DNA of 64,000 nt from Sphaerolaimus hirsutus (Eukaryota; Nematoda; Chromadorea; Monhysterida; Sphaerolaimidae), in contig OZ038458.1 in NCBI GenBank assembly GCA_964036195.1, forward strand, positions 17,435,832-17,499,831. Reading direction: 5' to 3'. Position numbers and translations under genes: made by a program. The notes under the pieces were generated by a model. The model did not search any database. It had not been told where the DNA came from and saw only the letters and a list, made by a program, of their open reading frames with translations. Positions 12,484 to 28,800 of the stretch are shown here, in pieces; positions within the stretch are counted from its first letter, which is position 1, and each line of letters starts with the position of its first letter.

Positions 12484-13972
12484 GGTATATTATACATTTA
12501 CTCGCACATAAATAATAAAGATGGAGGTGCGGGTACCACTTATTTTCATAAACAAACCCTAGTCACGCTTTCTCAATTCGCACAGGTAAATGCAATCCGA
12601 AACCCCATAAAATGGCGCGATTTGGAAAATTGCAGCCATCACATCATACATTACGGCAGATAAAGCAAATATTGATGGTGCCAGGTACTGGGAAATGAGA
12701 ATACGAAAGTTTCTGCAATTTACCCTGGCATTATGCCAACATCGGGACCTTCTCAGCACTTTAAGTGCCCAGAACGGTGAGTGATACAAAATTCATGAGT
12801 ACTTAAGTTGTAAATTAAGTAATGTGACAGCCGCTCTCTAATTTCTTCACCGTCGATTTCTGTTTGTTATCTTGACTTGACAATGTGTATGACAATGTGA
12901 CTTGACCGCTGGAGATGATATCGCTGCATTGTAATTATTCAGCTTTACGTCGCGGATGGCGGACGAAAACATGCAGTGCAGCATGGCGGCGCTGTTAAAA
13001 TTAAAGGTACTACAATTTTCAGCTTAATTATTTAGTAGTGCTGTGAAGTAGTCCAACAGAACATATTAGATCTGATGAAAAGGTTAATATGAGCCAAATA
13101 ATTATGCCAAGACATAAATTATGAGATTTTTCTGATTTTATTAAGGTTGCGAATGAAATGAAATGACAAGAGCAGAGTTTTGTGTAATAACGATTTTGTA
13201 CGTACAATGTGTGTACCAAAATACTTGTATTTTTGTAAAGGTAAATGTAAAGTGCAATCCAGAATGTATTTATGATATTGTGAAAAATTGAAAGAACCAA
13301 GTTAAAGCACAAAATTTCGCAAATAGAAATCGAGTCGGGAATAATTTACCTATGCAGAAGAGACAGAAAATTTTTCAACACAAAAATGGTATCTTCTAAA
13401 TAGGATACTATTGCTATCATGCCATACTTATTACACAAAAAAATTTACATATAGGTAGGTACCTAATGTGAAAATATAAAAATCCTGAATAATCTTCACA
13501 TGAAATATGTATGAAAGCTGCATGACCCGCGACGTACATGTGCTTAATTCGAACCAATTTTTAGTGAACCAATCAAATGGAACAATAACATCCTCATTTT
13601 ATCAACCCTAATAACTAATCCAAATAGTGAAAAAATCTATTTTTATCTGCAAAAGAAAAAAACAAGAATAAAAATAAATGGTAATTTTGCACCGATGCAT
13701 CGTGAATGGAAGTGAAAAAGTAGATGGCAATCATATTGAGGTTAATGTTTTACATTCTATCCTCAATGTGATTTTTTAGCATCACATGAAATGATATACA
13801 TATGCAGGTAAGTGGAAAAAATGGAGATATGCCTAGTAAATACAGTATGTATGTATACTCGAAGAAATTGAGGTAACAAACAGCGGAGAAAAAATTTTAT
13901 GAACACATCACATTCGATTCACCGTTATCAAAATCTTGTGCAAAATTTGAAACACACTTTAAAGTGAAACCA

Positions 13973-17568
<3,596 letters not shown>

Positions 17569-17910
17569 GGCAGAGAATGCCGCCGAAAATTAGTGATTGT
17601 TTTTAGAAATCTGTATTTTTTGTTCACGTGTAAAAAATATTGATAGTTATGGAATAACTATTCGATGAACCTTTATTTTTGAAATAAGCATTCGATTGAG
17701 ACAATGGGCAGATTATCTTACTGTAGCTTATCACGTAAAATGGCTGTTTAATACTAGCAGAAAATGTCAGACCAGCTGAAAAAAAAACGTGGGTCAAAAT
17801 TTCGCGCTGGGATTGAATCATACCCCAAAAAACCAGACTGTGGGGCATGATTCTTTTGAGCAAGTCTTTGAAGGTGTCGTCAAAGTTGTGGGCCGCTCGG
17901 TGCCGATTTG

Positions 17911-18115
17911 TCAAGTAGATAAGTCACAAGAAAGTTCAAGTGAAAAGTAAAGTCGCCAAATGACAAGTAAACTTATAACTGACAAGTATTACAGTCAGCA
18001 AATATTCTAGGTTAACAGATGGTTGTTAGCTCAAGTATTTTCGTTTACAGAATTAGTTGTCAATAAGTTAACTTGTCACTTGATTTATCGTTTTTCCTGT
18101 CACTATTCCACTTGG
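17911..18115. mobile_element. Foldback element with CAAGTGA/TCACTTG motifs
   Basis: TCAAGTAGATAAGTCACAAG and CAAGTGAAAAGTAA on the left face AACTTGTCACTTGATTTATC and TTCCACTTGG on the right. It lies just upstream of the AP-2 first exon. Ends are approximate. Confidence 0.5.
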
Positions 18116-21100
18116 GTCTACCGAAAAAAAACGCGCAACTTGTTGGGTGAATAAAAAAATTGCGCTCAAAAAGCCACCCCCAATAATCCCCAATCCTCCA
18201 TTAATACCTAAGGCGCCCTACAGCGCATGAAGTAGTATCGGGCGCCCTACACGCGCCCTACACTAATCAAATTAAGGCGCGAAACTTCCCGAACACCTTC
18301 CAAAAAGACACGGCCGCCCGGCCGGCTGGCTCGCGGGGCTCGGCGGCACAAACGCATGCGGCGCGCGGCCGCCGTTAGCTAATGACACATCCCCCCAGAA
18401 AACGGGGCGAAATGAATCGACCGCTAAGGCGCTAAGGGACAAAAGTGCGCATGAATGGTCTTTTATTTCAGATGTCTACCTATTTTACATTGTTTTGGCT
18501 GGCGTGGAAATATAGTGGGTAGGTTGTGAAGTGGGTAGAGGCACTTTTGTGGGTGAATTATATTTTTATATGTGGATGGATGGATTATTGCCACTTGAAG
18601 CGGCTTATCGATGGCATAGATAAATTGTTTAATTAAAGCATCGCTAAAGGTAGTAGTTATTTCAAGGTCTAGCTTCATGTTTTTGGATCTTGAAAGGCTA
18701 CAGATTATTTTGAGCCGGTTCCGCACCTTGTCAAGTGAGAAGGAAAGTTTCAAATATTAAATCAAGTTACATGTCAACTAAAAAGTTTTTTCCCAAAGTT
18801 CCATTTTTGCATCTGACATGCAATTTATAACTTTTTCGATTTTTGCCGGTAAATTGACAAGTGCGGAATTGAATCCAGGGCGCATGTTTTTCGTTTCATA
18901 CTGAAAAGTTTTTTTCATTGAAAGAAATCAGACATGAAAGGAAAAGTGCTAACTAAAACAGGTGTGCTATAATGTATTAAGTTTTTGGGTAGCGGCTGAT
19001 AAATTGTATGTATATACCTACATATTATGTTACCTGTGAGATGAATTTTTGGTGCCACTAGCTAACAAAAAATGCATGAATCCTCCCAAACAAAATGCAG
19101 ATGTGAAAGAAAATTTAGCGCTGGTTTCTAACGAAAGTTGACAAAAAGTGCCAGTGTCAGTTCTAATGACTACAAAACGTATTTAATGAAATGCATCAAT
19201 TTCATGTCTTAATATTTTGCAAAATGGAAAAATAAAAATAAAGCTTTAATGGTTAACGAACACAAGCCAATTAAACTTCACATTTATAAGTTTAGCTGAT
19301 AATTGCTAGCAAAAATACCTATTTTACAATGGCCTACATACAGCAGGCATACCTACTACATTTCATGTACCTACCTAAAGTTTTGATAGTTATTTGTATA
19401 GCTAGGGGCATCTAAAAAACTGTCCAGACAAGAAAATGCCCCCATCTTTCACATTTATCAGTGTCAGCCCATGCAAAAACTTTCTGGGTCGAAATGGCGC
19501 CACCATTCCGCCCGAAAAAAAGCACAATCGTTTTACGACAAACACAACACAAGCTGAAAACTTGTTAAATACAGGTGGAATGAAGCGTGCCGCGTGGAAA
19601 AGCGGCAGCAAAGTGAAGGCAAAGTGCTATCACCAGCTAAATATTTCCCACAGTTTACTTTACATGCGGGCCGGGCGGCGGCGGCGCCACCGGCGCGGCG
19701 TAAAACAGCGCCCAGGGGCGCGTTGTGGATAGATAGTGGTGGAGAAAACGCCATTTGAAATGGCGCCACCGGAATGTACTGGGTATTGGGAAACTGAGAG
19801 CGTGAGAAGTTTCTGGGTGAGACTTAATCTGCACCGCAGGAATGGCGCGTACTGGCGCCAGCGCCAACGCCATGGCGCTGTTCCATCGCTGCGAGTCAGA
19901 GCAAGCGGCATTGTACACGACAAGCGGCCGGGCATTGTAGCCAGTGCTGCAGCGGTGGGAAAGTGACGCGACTATTTTTCAGTTTTCACTTCACAAGTTT
20001 TGAGTCGATTGGAATATTTAGTCTTATCTTTAAAACTTATCTTATATCGAAAAACGGTTTCCAAGTCTGATCGGTTAGCCATAACTTCCCCATCAGCCAA
20101 TCGACAAGCCAAGCAGCCCATGCACGCTGTACATAAATATCAATACACTTATGTACAGGTACCTTTCGCCCGTGGCACTACACAGCAACAACAAGTAGAC
20201 ATTATGTTCTAGCTTCACATTTGATGCCACATGCCCTTTGGGTTCATCGGAAAGTTTCGGACAAATTTGCATGTGGTTTTGGTGAAAAGGTGTCTCGGAT
20301 ATTCTGGAACACACTCGCACCACTGAACTTAATATGCATAACATAACTGGCATACCTGACAGGGCAAAGCTTGTGAAGCAATAAAAAGTGCCCTGCAAAC
20401 ATACATAAATAATCGCCACACACACAGCCTAGGGCAAGAATGCAGTATAGTGTAAATATAATCAGTGGTCGATTCTAGTACCACACTGTATCACACCGCC
20501 GAAAAATAGATATTCGGCGCCGCAAGAAGCACAAAAAGGCCAACATAAAAGCTGCACAAAGACATCAAAACTCTCAACTTCGACCACACTCTTAAATTCA
20601 CGGGATTACGGTAGAGGTTCGGCGAAGCGCGTATTTACACAAACTACGGTGCACCGTGGCTGGCGGCAGGTAAAGCATGATATGATATGCTTTATTTATC
20701 GCCGTCGGGGCCATGCGGCACGAACCCGCGCGTTTGTTTACACAATGTGCGCCCGTGGGGCGAGTGCAGCGGCAGGTACATATGTACTTTGTGGAAGTTA
20801 TGTTCAAGTGGTGGGGTGGTTGATAGATAATATCGATAATAATGATAGATATCGATGAATTTTCAGTTTGAAATCGACATTTGGTCGGCTTTGATAGTGG
20901 ACACTGTGGAAGACTGTCTATTGAAATAGTATTTGAATAGTTTAACCTAGGATGCATTAAAAGTTGTGCTCTTCATACCACAACAAAATAGCTTCCTTTG
21001 TTTAAAAAGAGCTGAAAATCTAATGACATCACAAAAACGTCACAAGCTCACAGTAGGCGCAAGTCCTACACTGTTTTTGCATATTTAGATATTCATTATA

Positions 21101-22897
21101 TCTACCTATGTTTATTGGATTTATATGGAATGTCTTAGAAAGTTCGTATGTATTTTACCTCCTAGAAACTAAATTAGCCATCAAATGTCCATCAAGATAA
21201 TAATACCTACATCTATATACCTGTACCTACATACATACATAGGTATTATACATAAATACAAGTACAAATATGTATTTATGTATGTAGTAATTTAGCTGCG
21301 GGGCACCTTTCGCCTTGGGCAACTTGTAGCTGTTGCTAGGCAATTTTGCACCATCATCTATGTTTATTTTAGCACGTTGAGACTGAATTCAATGAAAATC
21401 GACGGTTATGCAATAATTTACAATGTTGCAAAAGTGGCACAAGTCTCAAAGTGAAAGAGATGAAAAAATGAAATAAGCTCAATATAAAACAACAACAAAA
21501 TATTATTCTACCATTTTCCGTATTAAATACCATTTCATCATCCTCAAAAACACGCATTACAATCCAAAAAACGTTTATCAAAAAACGCCAAAACTCGAGC
21601 ACAGTGAACCACCCGTCAAGCACAAAGGTGCGTACATCCAAGCTCAAATATAGTCTATTTAGCCTTTGATGCACATGCCCTGCAGCACTGAATCAATATC
21701 TCTTTTGCATGAGATTCAGGGGTTCAACTGAAGCCCGTGCCGGCTGGCAGCCGATTTTCGAGGCGGCAGTCATTAGATAACTTTTAATTAAGACAAAATG
21801 ATGGGCTATGTTTTAAGCAGCTACTGTCGCTGACATTTTTTTGGTTGCCATCAACAGAAGTTGATACCATGTGAATACGCATTTTAATATGGTCCCAAAA
21901 TCTCCGCACAACATAGACACTGACCAGCAAGACAAACAAACCTAATTAATTAAGTTAGCTAGTGCGCAGTTACCTAATGGTTGCGCACATGCCCTCGAGG
22001 CACATGATGAAACCAGCTGCCGCTGCACAGTGGGCTTCAGCCAACCAAGATATTTAGCATACAGGTGCTTGAGCGCGGCATACAAAAACATATACACCGA
22101 CATCTACGCATCTAGGTATATGCGTGTAGTGTATAGCGCACCTTACAAACTTTCAAGTAGGTATACTATTAAAGGATGGTGATTTTGGTCCCATTACGCA
22201 TTCAAAAAATGAAAATAACGCTCCAAATAACAATCCAATTCCACTGTAACATGCATACACAATCACATGAAACACATCATAATGATCTCCCCGCGGCTGT
22301 GCGCGTTCCAGACCGACACCGACAACAACGCGTACACAACGCTACACCGGAACGCGGTGCACCGGTATTTGAGACTGAGTGCGAGAAACCCGACCCGACC
22401 CGGAAATGAACGTCACAATCTCGCTATCACAAATTAATTGTGTAATGATGTATGTATTTGTACGACCAAAATCTTTGCTTGCAATTCGTCTCCCATTGTC
22501 TATTTCAATTCGCAATACTCAACTACGCATACTCAATGTCATATTCGCAATACGCAATACGCAACGCAACCCGACTCAAACTCAAATCCGGGTCTCATCA
22601 GACACTCTACCGTGTCGGGTCCCGGTTCCGGTTCCGGTACCCAATGCCACCCTACATATAGTAGATCACGGCGGACTGGAAGAATGTGCGCAGCGGCGGC
22701 TCCTGAAACCAGCTGTTGCTGCGCCGCGGCCGCATTTATGCGCATGAAAGCTGCGCGACACTTACCTAGTAGCCTGGGGGCAGCGCGCATGCGAGCTTTT
22801 ATCTGTGAATCCATGCTGCCGCCATGGAGCTTTGATGTCTAGTAGATGTTTGTGGAATGGGGTTGGGGGTCTGGAATGGATCTACACATATTATTTA

Positions 22898-23066
22898 ATT
22901 GACAACCGATATTTCCAAAAGTGATCAATCTATTTTGAACACATTTGAGTTTATCATAATGAACTATTTTTGAGCTCAGTCAGCAGTAGTTGACATACTC
23001 CTCATTGTGGTAACTCAACATTTATTTAAAACAGATCAGCTCTGGACATTTCTGTTGTCAACTACA
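22898..23066. mobile_element. Palindromic element, sister of 255-430
   Basis: TTGACAACCGATATTTCC and GAACACATTTGAGTTTATC face CTCATTGTGGTAACTCAAC and GACATTTCTGTTGTCAAC. Length and motif order match the copy at the left edge of the window. Confidence 0.55.
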
Positions 23067-23688
23067 TGGTGTGTGTAGGGCCAATGGGGAAATGTGAAAT
23101 TACCCCCCCCCCAAGAAGATCCAAGAATATCAGCTACAAGCTGAAGCACCAAAAAGTCGCATGGGTAAATAAGTAACCCGGAGGTCCCAAAAAGCCATTG
23201 AAAGCTACAGTAAGCTGCCCAGAAGCAGAATTTTACTCCTGAAATCTTACAAGGTGCTAAGTGGCACTTGAAAATGCATCAAACCGCAAGCGCCGCAGAC
23301 TGAACTTAGCCCGTCAAAATTGCACAGAGATTTTATTTGCACAACTCTGGCACTTATTTACCTGTAGGCGGATCATCCCTAGTGGTGCGCAAAATTCTGT
23401 ATTTAAAGGTGTTTATTTTGTACGCACAACTTTATCTTCAGCTAACTCATATGCAACTTAACAATGTTAAGTTGACTTTCAAGTTGACAGCTTTAAACTG
23501 GCGCATAGCAGTGCTTTCGGCTAAAATGTGCACAAAAGGCTGTCGCACAGAACCGCACTTCATATGTAGGTGCCCTGTTTGATTTTCAGATGATCAACTA
23601 GTCCATTGGAATACAGGGTGGACCTTAAAATGTTCCCGGTATATTTCACCGTATCAAAATAGACACATCCGATAAAAGAAAAACACTA

Positions 23689-23877
23689 AGGGGGCAATTC
23701 CGCGAGTGGATAAGAAACAAGAAAAGTGTGAGTAAAGTTGTGAGTGGTGACAAATCACTTGACTTTTATGACAAGTGTTTTCATTTATGCAGTTATTCGT
23801 CACTTGTCTGACCATTTCCAACTTTACATGTCACTTCCAACATTTGGCGTCACTTGTCCACTTTAAAATTGGCCCCA
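23689..23877. mobile_element. Foldback MITE, GGGGCCAATTCCGC-type ends
   Basis: The left end GGGGGCAATTCCGCGAGTGG is mirrored by CTTGTCCACTTTAAAATTGGCCCC. The interior is AAGTGA/TCACTT-rich. The end sequence recalls the much longer palindrome at 50663-51452 (GGCCAGTTCCGCAAGT). Confidence 0.6.
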
Positions 23878-24580
23878 GATCATTCAAGCCCAAATTATTT
23901 TCACACTTAAAAAAAAGACATTTTTGCAAATGGCCCACCCTGTGCACCGATATTGTGCCGATGGCGCCGGGCGCTGGTCGTGACGCCCGAGCGGCGACTT
24001 TTGAGATCCATTGCGCAAATAAAAACACGCCCGTTGGCAGGTATTTTGGACTGGCGGGTGGATTGACTCGAAGTTGCAAGGTGGTTCAGATGAGATTTCG
24101 ATTTTAATTTTTCTATATCAATCTCGGGAATGTTTAAACATGCAGTATCATTCGATGCACAGGGCCAAAATCACATTCAATGGGGCAACGAAAAATTTGA
24201 AATAAGTTTGAAATAACTGGATCGGGCTGCCCGAACAAATGCGTCGGGTACATGAAATTTCATACATTTAGCCACTGCAGTGTTCTTTCCCAGCAATTGA
24301 TTCTTGTGAATAGCCCTAGTGTTAATCATGGGCAAGACCCAAGTGTTCAAAATGGACCAAAAATTTGGCACACCCCGTAAAATCCCAACCATTTCATCAA
24401 TTTCACACTAGCCGAACTCAATGGGCACGCGTACGGTAAACAGTGCAACATTGCAATGCCTTAGATCGAATATTTACGAAAATATCCATAGATCTACATC
24501 CGAAAAATCGCTGTACAAATCGATTGATTCATCGATACACTAGTTTGATTGGTTGGTGCCATTCGGGAGGGGGAATTTCA

Positions 24581-24900
24581 GGGCTCGAAACCCGACCCGA
24601 AACGATTTGTCGGGTAAAAAAGTGAAACGGACGTTCAAAAAGCGTCTACATGTGCCACTCCCAAGCTCTGAAAAATTTTCAAATGTCATGCAAAGTGTCA
24701 AAAGTCATGTAAAATTCCCTGTCAATTCGCAAGCCATTTTACAGAGCATTTCACATGACCTTTGACACTGTATGAAATTTGACATTTTACAGAGTCTGGG
24801 GTGCCCCATATATCCAATAACTTCAAATTCGAATTGTGAAAACCCGGATCCAAATTTCCACCATCGATTTGATTCGGGTCGGGTCGGGTTACGAGTGATC
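24581..24900. mobile_element. CGGGT-array element hosting a nested GTGCCAC foldback
   Basis: AGGGCTCGAAACCCGACCCG on the left faces GGGTCGGGTCGGGTTACGAG on the right. The layout (terminus plus G/C-rich motif arrays in inverted orientation) resembles the hAT-like elements at 36986 and 49127, but the termini are not identical and no duplication was found. Confidence 0.4.
24652..24806. mobile_element. GTGCCAC foldback element with a 3-bp CAT duplication
   Basis: The 155-bp element begins GTGCCACTCCCAAGCTCTG and ends AGAGTCTGGGGTGCCC. Its arms carry AAGTGTCAAAAGTCATGT and mirrored ACATGACCTTTGACAC. It is flanked on both sides by CAT (24649-24651 and 24807-24809). It is nested in a larger CGGGT-rich element (about 24581-24900) and is a relative of the intron-forming copy at 56999-57186. 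Confidence 0.7.
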
Positions 24901-25539
24901 GGGTCTGCGAGCGCTCAGGGCGCTGTTGTGCTAACGGCTGTCACGCAACGCGAAATATTTACCCCGCGCAGCGCTTTTGTGAGTCGCGCAGTCGGCAAGA
25001 GATGCCGCTCCGTTCGACACATTTGGGTCGCGGCATTTTTATTTTGTTTAAATTGGACATTCGGGGGGAAATTTTCGTACAGTAATACGTTACGTTATTT
25101 CAATGTTGTGTTGGTAATTGCGTATTTGTTGACCCTTGCTGACATTTAGCCATTATACCTTATCGCTCATTTTGCAAACCCTTCCAGGCACATTCGCCAA
25201 TTTCAACCGCTCTCTCTCCAAGAAAACAAAAACACACAAAACGGAAAATTCTTTCCCAACGCTACTAGTCCCTCCCAACTAGCGTTGGGTTGTAAACTGT
25301 AACCCGAAAACTGTAACTGACCTTTTCGGATAACGCCGGTGTTACAATCGGGTTCGTCCGGATCGTCGTCCGCATCGAGGAGTGACTCCCGCGAATCTTC
25401 ACTGGGTGCAAAATCCTGAGATGCAAGGAGGGAAAGTTGGAAATTTTTGATCGAAGATTACTTCCGCCGGGGATTTGTTGTCAATGGATCTCTTTAAAAG
25501 GAAGGATGACAAGCTTAAAAATCTCAACTGACAGGTAAA

Positions 25540-25790
25540 AGTGTCATGTATGTAAAGTATCATTTGATATTTTACATGACCTTTTACACTTTGCATGGGA
25601 TCTTACAATTTACACCACACTTTACAGGGTTTTACACAACACCAGGGGCCCGTCCCGCATCCAGTAAAATGTCGGATAAAATCCTAAAATTTGATAAAAA
25701 ATGTGAAAATCCCGGGGGAATTTTCTTTTGCATTTTACCTGATTTTCAACAAATTTCATTCGACATTTTACATCCAATTCGGGGGTATGC
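25540..25790. mobile_element. TGTAAAATG-type foldback, diverged
   Basis: GTGTCATG/TTTACATGACCTTTTACAC pairs and later CATTTTACATCC mirrored by GTAAAATGTCGG indicate one or two foldbacks. It lies 3' of the last Gln/His-rich exon. Ends are unclear. Confidence 0.4.
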
Positions 25791-25868
25791 TGGCCCCAGT
25801 CTACACAAGAACCTTCCCACCCTTCAACCAAACCTTCAATCACCCCCAAACCCCCCCCCCCCACCCAC

Positions 25869-28800
25869 CATAGCAGTCCCATCATACTGCTGCAAACTAT
25901 GAGCGTGATGCAACACATCGACCCCCATGGACCCCATCAATCCTCCATGCTGCAGTAGTCCCACCCGCTGCTGGTGGTGCTGCTGCGACTGCACGTGCTG
26001 CTGGTGCAGTTGGTGCTGCTGCTGGTGGAGGTTGTGCTGCGACTGGTCGTTGTAGCTCGCGGAGGAGGGGTATAGGGGGGACGCGTTCGCGTACTGCGGG
26101 GGGGGGGGGTTGATGGTGTGTTGGGGAATTGGAGATTGGGAATGAGTTAAAAATTTGAAAATTAAACAACTTTTTGGCAACAAAAATCTAAATTCGGAAA
26201 GTCATTTTAGAAAACAACACTCAAAAATCCGGATACTTTTTTCCAGTTGCCATCTTTATTTTCCACCTTGCGAGTTTCAAATGCTCTACTAAATCACAGG
26301 TTCCAGGGAAAGTTTCAAATTCTCGGAAGTTTTCACCGCGCATCTGAAACTTCACGCCACTTGAATGGACACTTCACAAACCGTGTGAAACTGACCGGGT
26401 GGGGCTCACTAAGAATCTCAATAAACCCTTCAATCAGGAACCCAAAAAATGGCAAAAACCAACATGCTGCGCCAGTTGCGCGTAAGAATCTGCAAATTCC
26501 GCTGGGTAGCCGGGCTGTTGCCCGAACGCCCCATAAGCTGACGACGCGCACTGAAAAATGGTTGAATGATGTTTAGATTTTGTTGTTGTCTTAATTTATA
26601 GACAAGCTCGTACATTTGCGCATGCATGCAAAAGGATTTTGAAATGTGGCGGCAGCGGCGGAAATTATTTCACCACAAAAAGTGTAGGAATTAACATCTT
26701 GTTTCAGAATCGAACAATCCCCATACGGAGTTTGCGAATTCAGTTTTGGGCTACAAAGTGCCACAGAATCCACGCACAAAATTCGCAGAAAAATTCAAAT
26801 CGGATCAAAACAAAACCTACCGGACTAACGCCGACAAAATCGGCCAGGCCCCTGCTAGCTGCGAATCCATGCAAACTGCTCAAAGCCGCGGCGGCTGCCG
26901 CCTGGCTGTCCAAGCTGTGCTGCGGCGACACGTCCGGCGAGGTGTGCGCCGCGCCCCCCGAAGAGGGTACATGGTGCGCTCGGTGTGCCTGGTGCGGCGC
27001 CTGTGCAGTTAGGATACGATTGAATGGCTGATATGGTTGATTGGGTGGATATGTTAAAAAATTGGGGAATATGTCAAATGGGATAGTCAATATGTCAAAA
27101 GTCAAACTTTACGACGGCGCTTTGCGATGCGACTGGCGCTCATCTCATGCCACCGAGTATTTTTATAGGTGTTTGTATTAATATTTTAATTTATTTGATC
27201 AGTGGCAAGACTTTTTGACAGGTGATATGCCTCGAGGCAAAGTTTTGTACGCTAAACACACAAGTTTAGTCAGTTTAGTACTTAAATATTGCGCGCTGTA
27301 AATATATTTATTTCGCCCGGCGGTTCATACGCGCCCAGTTGATTGCATGAAGACATTTCTCTTGTCGCGTATTACTTTGATTAGGACATTTGTATATTGG
27401 CACGGTGTTTCGACAGAATTGGTGATCAAACTGTGGCAATGTGGCAGGCTCTCATTTACATTGTCATTAAAATAGAAAATTTATTTTTTAAGATGGTCGC
27501 CGCCAGTTTTCGCATAACATTTTACAAGCTGCATTACACAATTGCACCAGAAATTGCGAGTAACTGTGCACTAGTACGTATATTTGTCAATAAACTTCTT
27601 TACACATTCCACTGATGTCTGTGTCTATGTGTGCAAGTAGGTTGGCATATTTTTTACACGCGCCAGTGAAAAGCGCATAAATTTCGCAATTAATCGGGCG
27701 ATTTTCGAATTAATCTTAAATTTTACGGGCCATTTTTGGCTACTTTATGTGATTTTCTGTTGTTCACATTGTAAAACTGTCTAGTAAACCTGCCCAGTTG
27801 AACAAAAAACTATCTAATTGACAATATCGTGTAAAAAAATGTAGTTTCAGGTAACTTGAAAGCATGCAGAACGTGAATACAACACAACTCTTCCACAACG
27901 ACACAAACACAAAACAACAATCAAGAAAAATCAGCTCTGGGTTCCCAATGAAAGTATCGGACCTTTTTTGAGCACATTGAGCAAATTTTTGTCCATTTTT
28001 CACCGATTTTGTCAAGTTGATTTTTTTATCTCAAAGCCACATCACCCCGAATCACCCCACATTCACCACGACACAATAAAAAAACTCATTTAATCAAACC
28101 TGCGGGCTGCACTGCGCCACGCTGCCGCTATCAGTAGCCGTGGCATCGGGCGACATCTGGCAGCCGTGGCGCCGCTGCATCAACTGGCCATCGTGCGGCC
28201 GCTCGCTCGTGCCGCTGCAGTTGGCCGGGCTGCTGGGCGCGCTGCTGCCGGTGGCCGTGCCGCTGCACCCGCTGTCGTCCAGCCGCGAGCTGCAGTCGCC
28301 GGTGTGCCGCTGCAGGAGCAGGCCGAACGACTGCTCGTTGGGCGGGCGCACGTTGTGGGCGTCCATGGGTTGGTGGTCGTCTGATTGTTGTTGTTGTTGC
28401 TGCATCAGTGAAGCCATTAGACTGGCCGCGTATTTGGCATTGAAAGCTGGGTTGGCTACGATTGCGGACATTGTGTAGACCTGTGTTTTGGAAGTGGTGC
28501 AAGCATTTTTTTAAGTTAGACCGGTTTTACGATTGAAAACATGGATATAATAATTTCTAAATACGTTACATCTATGTCCAGAAACGAAATCGAATGCGTT
28601 ATCGCGGGGAATGTAAAAACGATTACAACAAATGCAGGGGATGTTGGCGCAAACAAATTACCGAAAATCAAAACGATAAATTTCGGTCGCGTCTTATAAC
28701 GCGAGACAATAAGTCGGAAGTCGGACACGCGGAAGAAAGCGGATATGCTATATCGCAACAAAAAAAACGACAAAGTTCTCAATAGCGGTGCGAAATTCAA

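Larger units (their letters stand above)
4987..13972. other. Gene-free interval between the exchanger and AP-2
   Basis: I find no open frame here that resembles a protein. The open frames present are short, compositionally random and without shared motifs. What can be recognised is transposon debris: a TGTAAAATG foldback near 5090-5190, the GTTGAC-rich element at 6973-8607, and TA-type MITEs at 10074-10409, 10947-11343 and about 11945-12483. The missing first exon of the exchanger could be here but was not recognised. Confidence 0.6.
18120..25868. other. Intergenic or very long intron between AP-2 and the upstream Gln-rich exons
   Basis: No convincing coding exon is seen. One weak candidate on the minus strand starts at an ATG in good context at 22814, encodes MDSQIKARMRAAPRLL and meets GTAAGT, a perfect donor, near 22765. 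It could be a first exon of something in this interval. GC-rich patches occur at about 18300-18370 and 19670-19900. Transposon pieces are at 22366-22650 (CGGGTC-rich), 22898-23066, 23689-23877 and 24581-24900. Confidence 0.5.

Noticed and set aside
22438-22842. Overlapping open frames of 120-134 codons on the plus strand
   Set aside because: CGGGTC-rich transposon text read in several frames; no splice sites or protein-like composition.
28131-28502. Alternative minus-strand frame of 123 codons and plus-strand frames over the same DNA
   Set aside because: Shadows of the Gln/Ser-rich exon at 28100-28480, whose frame is supported by phase-0 splice sites at both ends.
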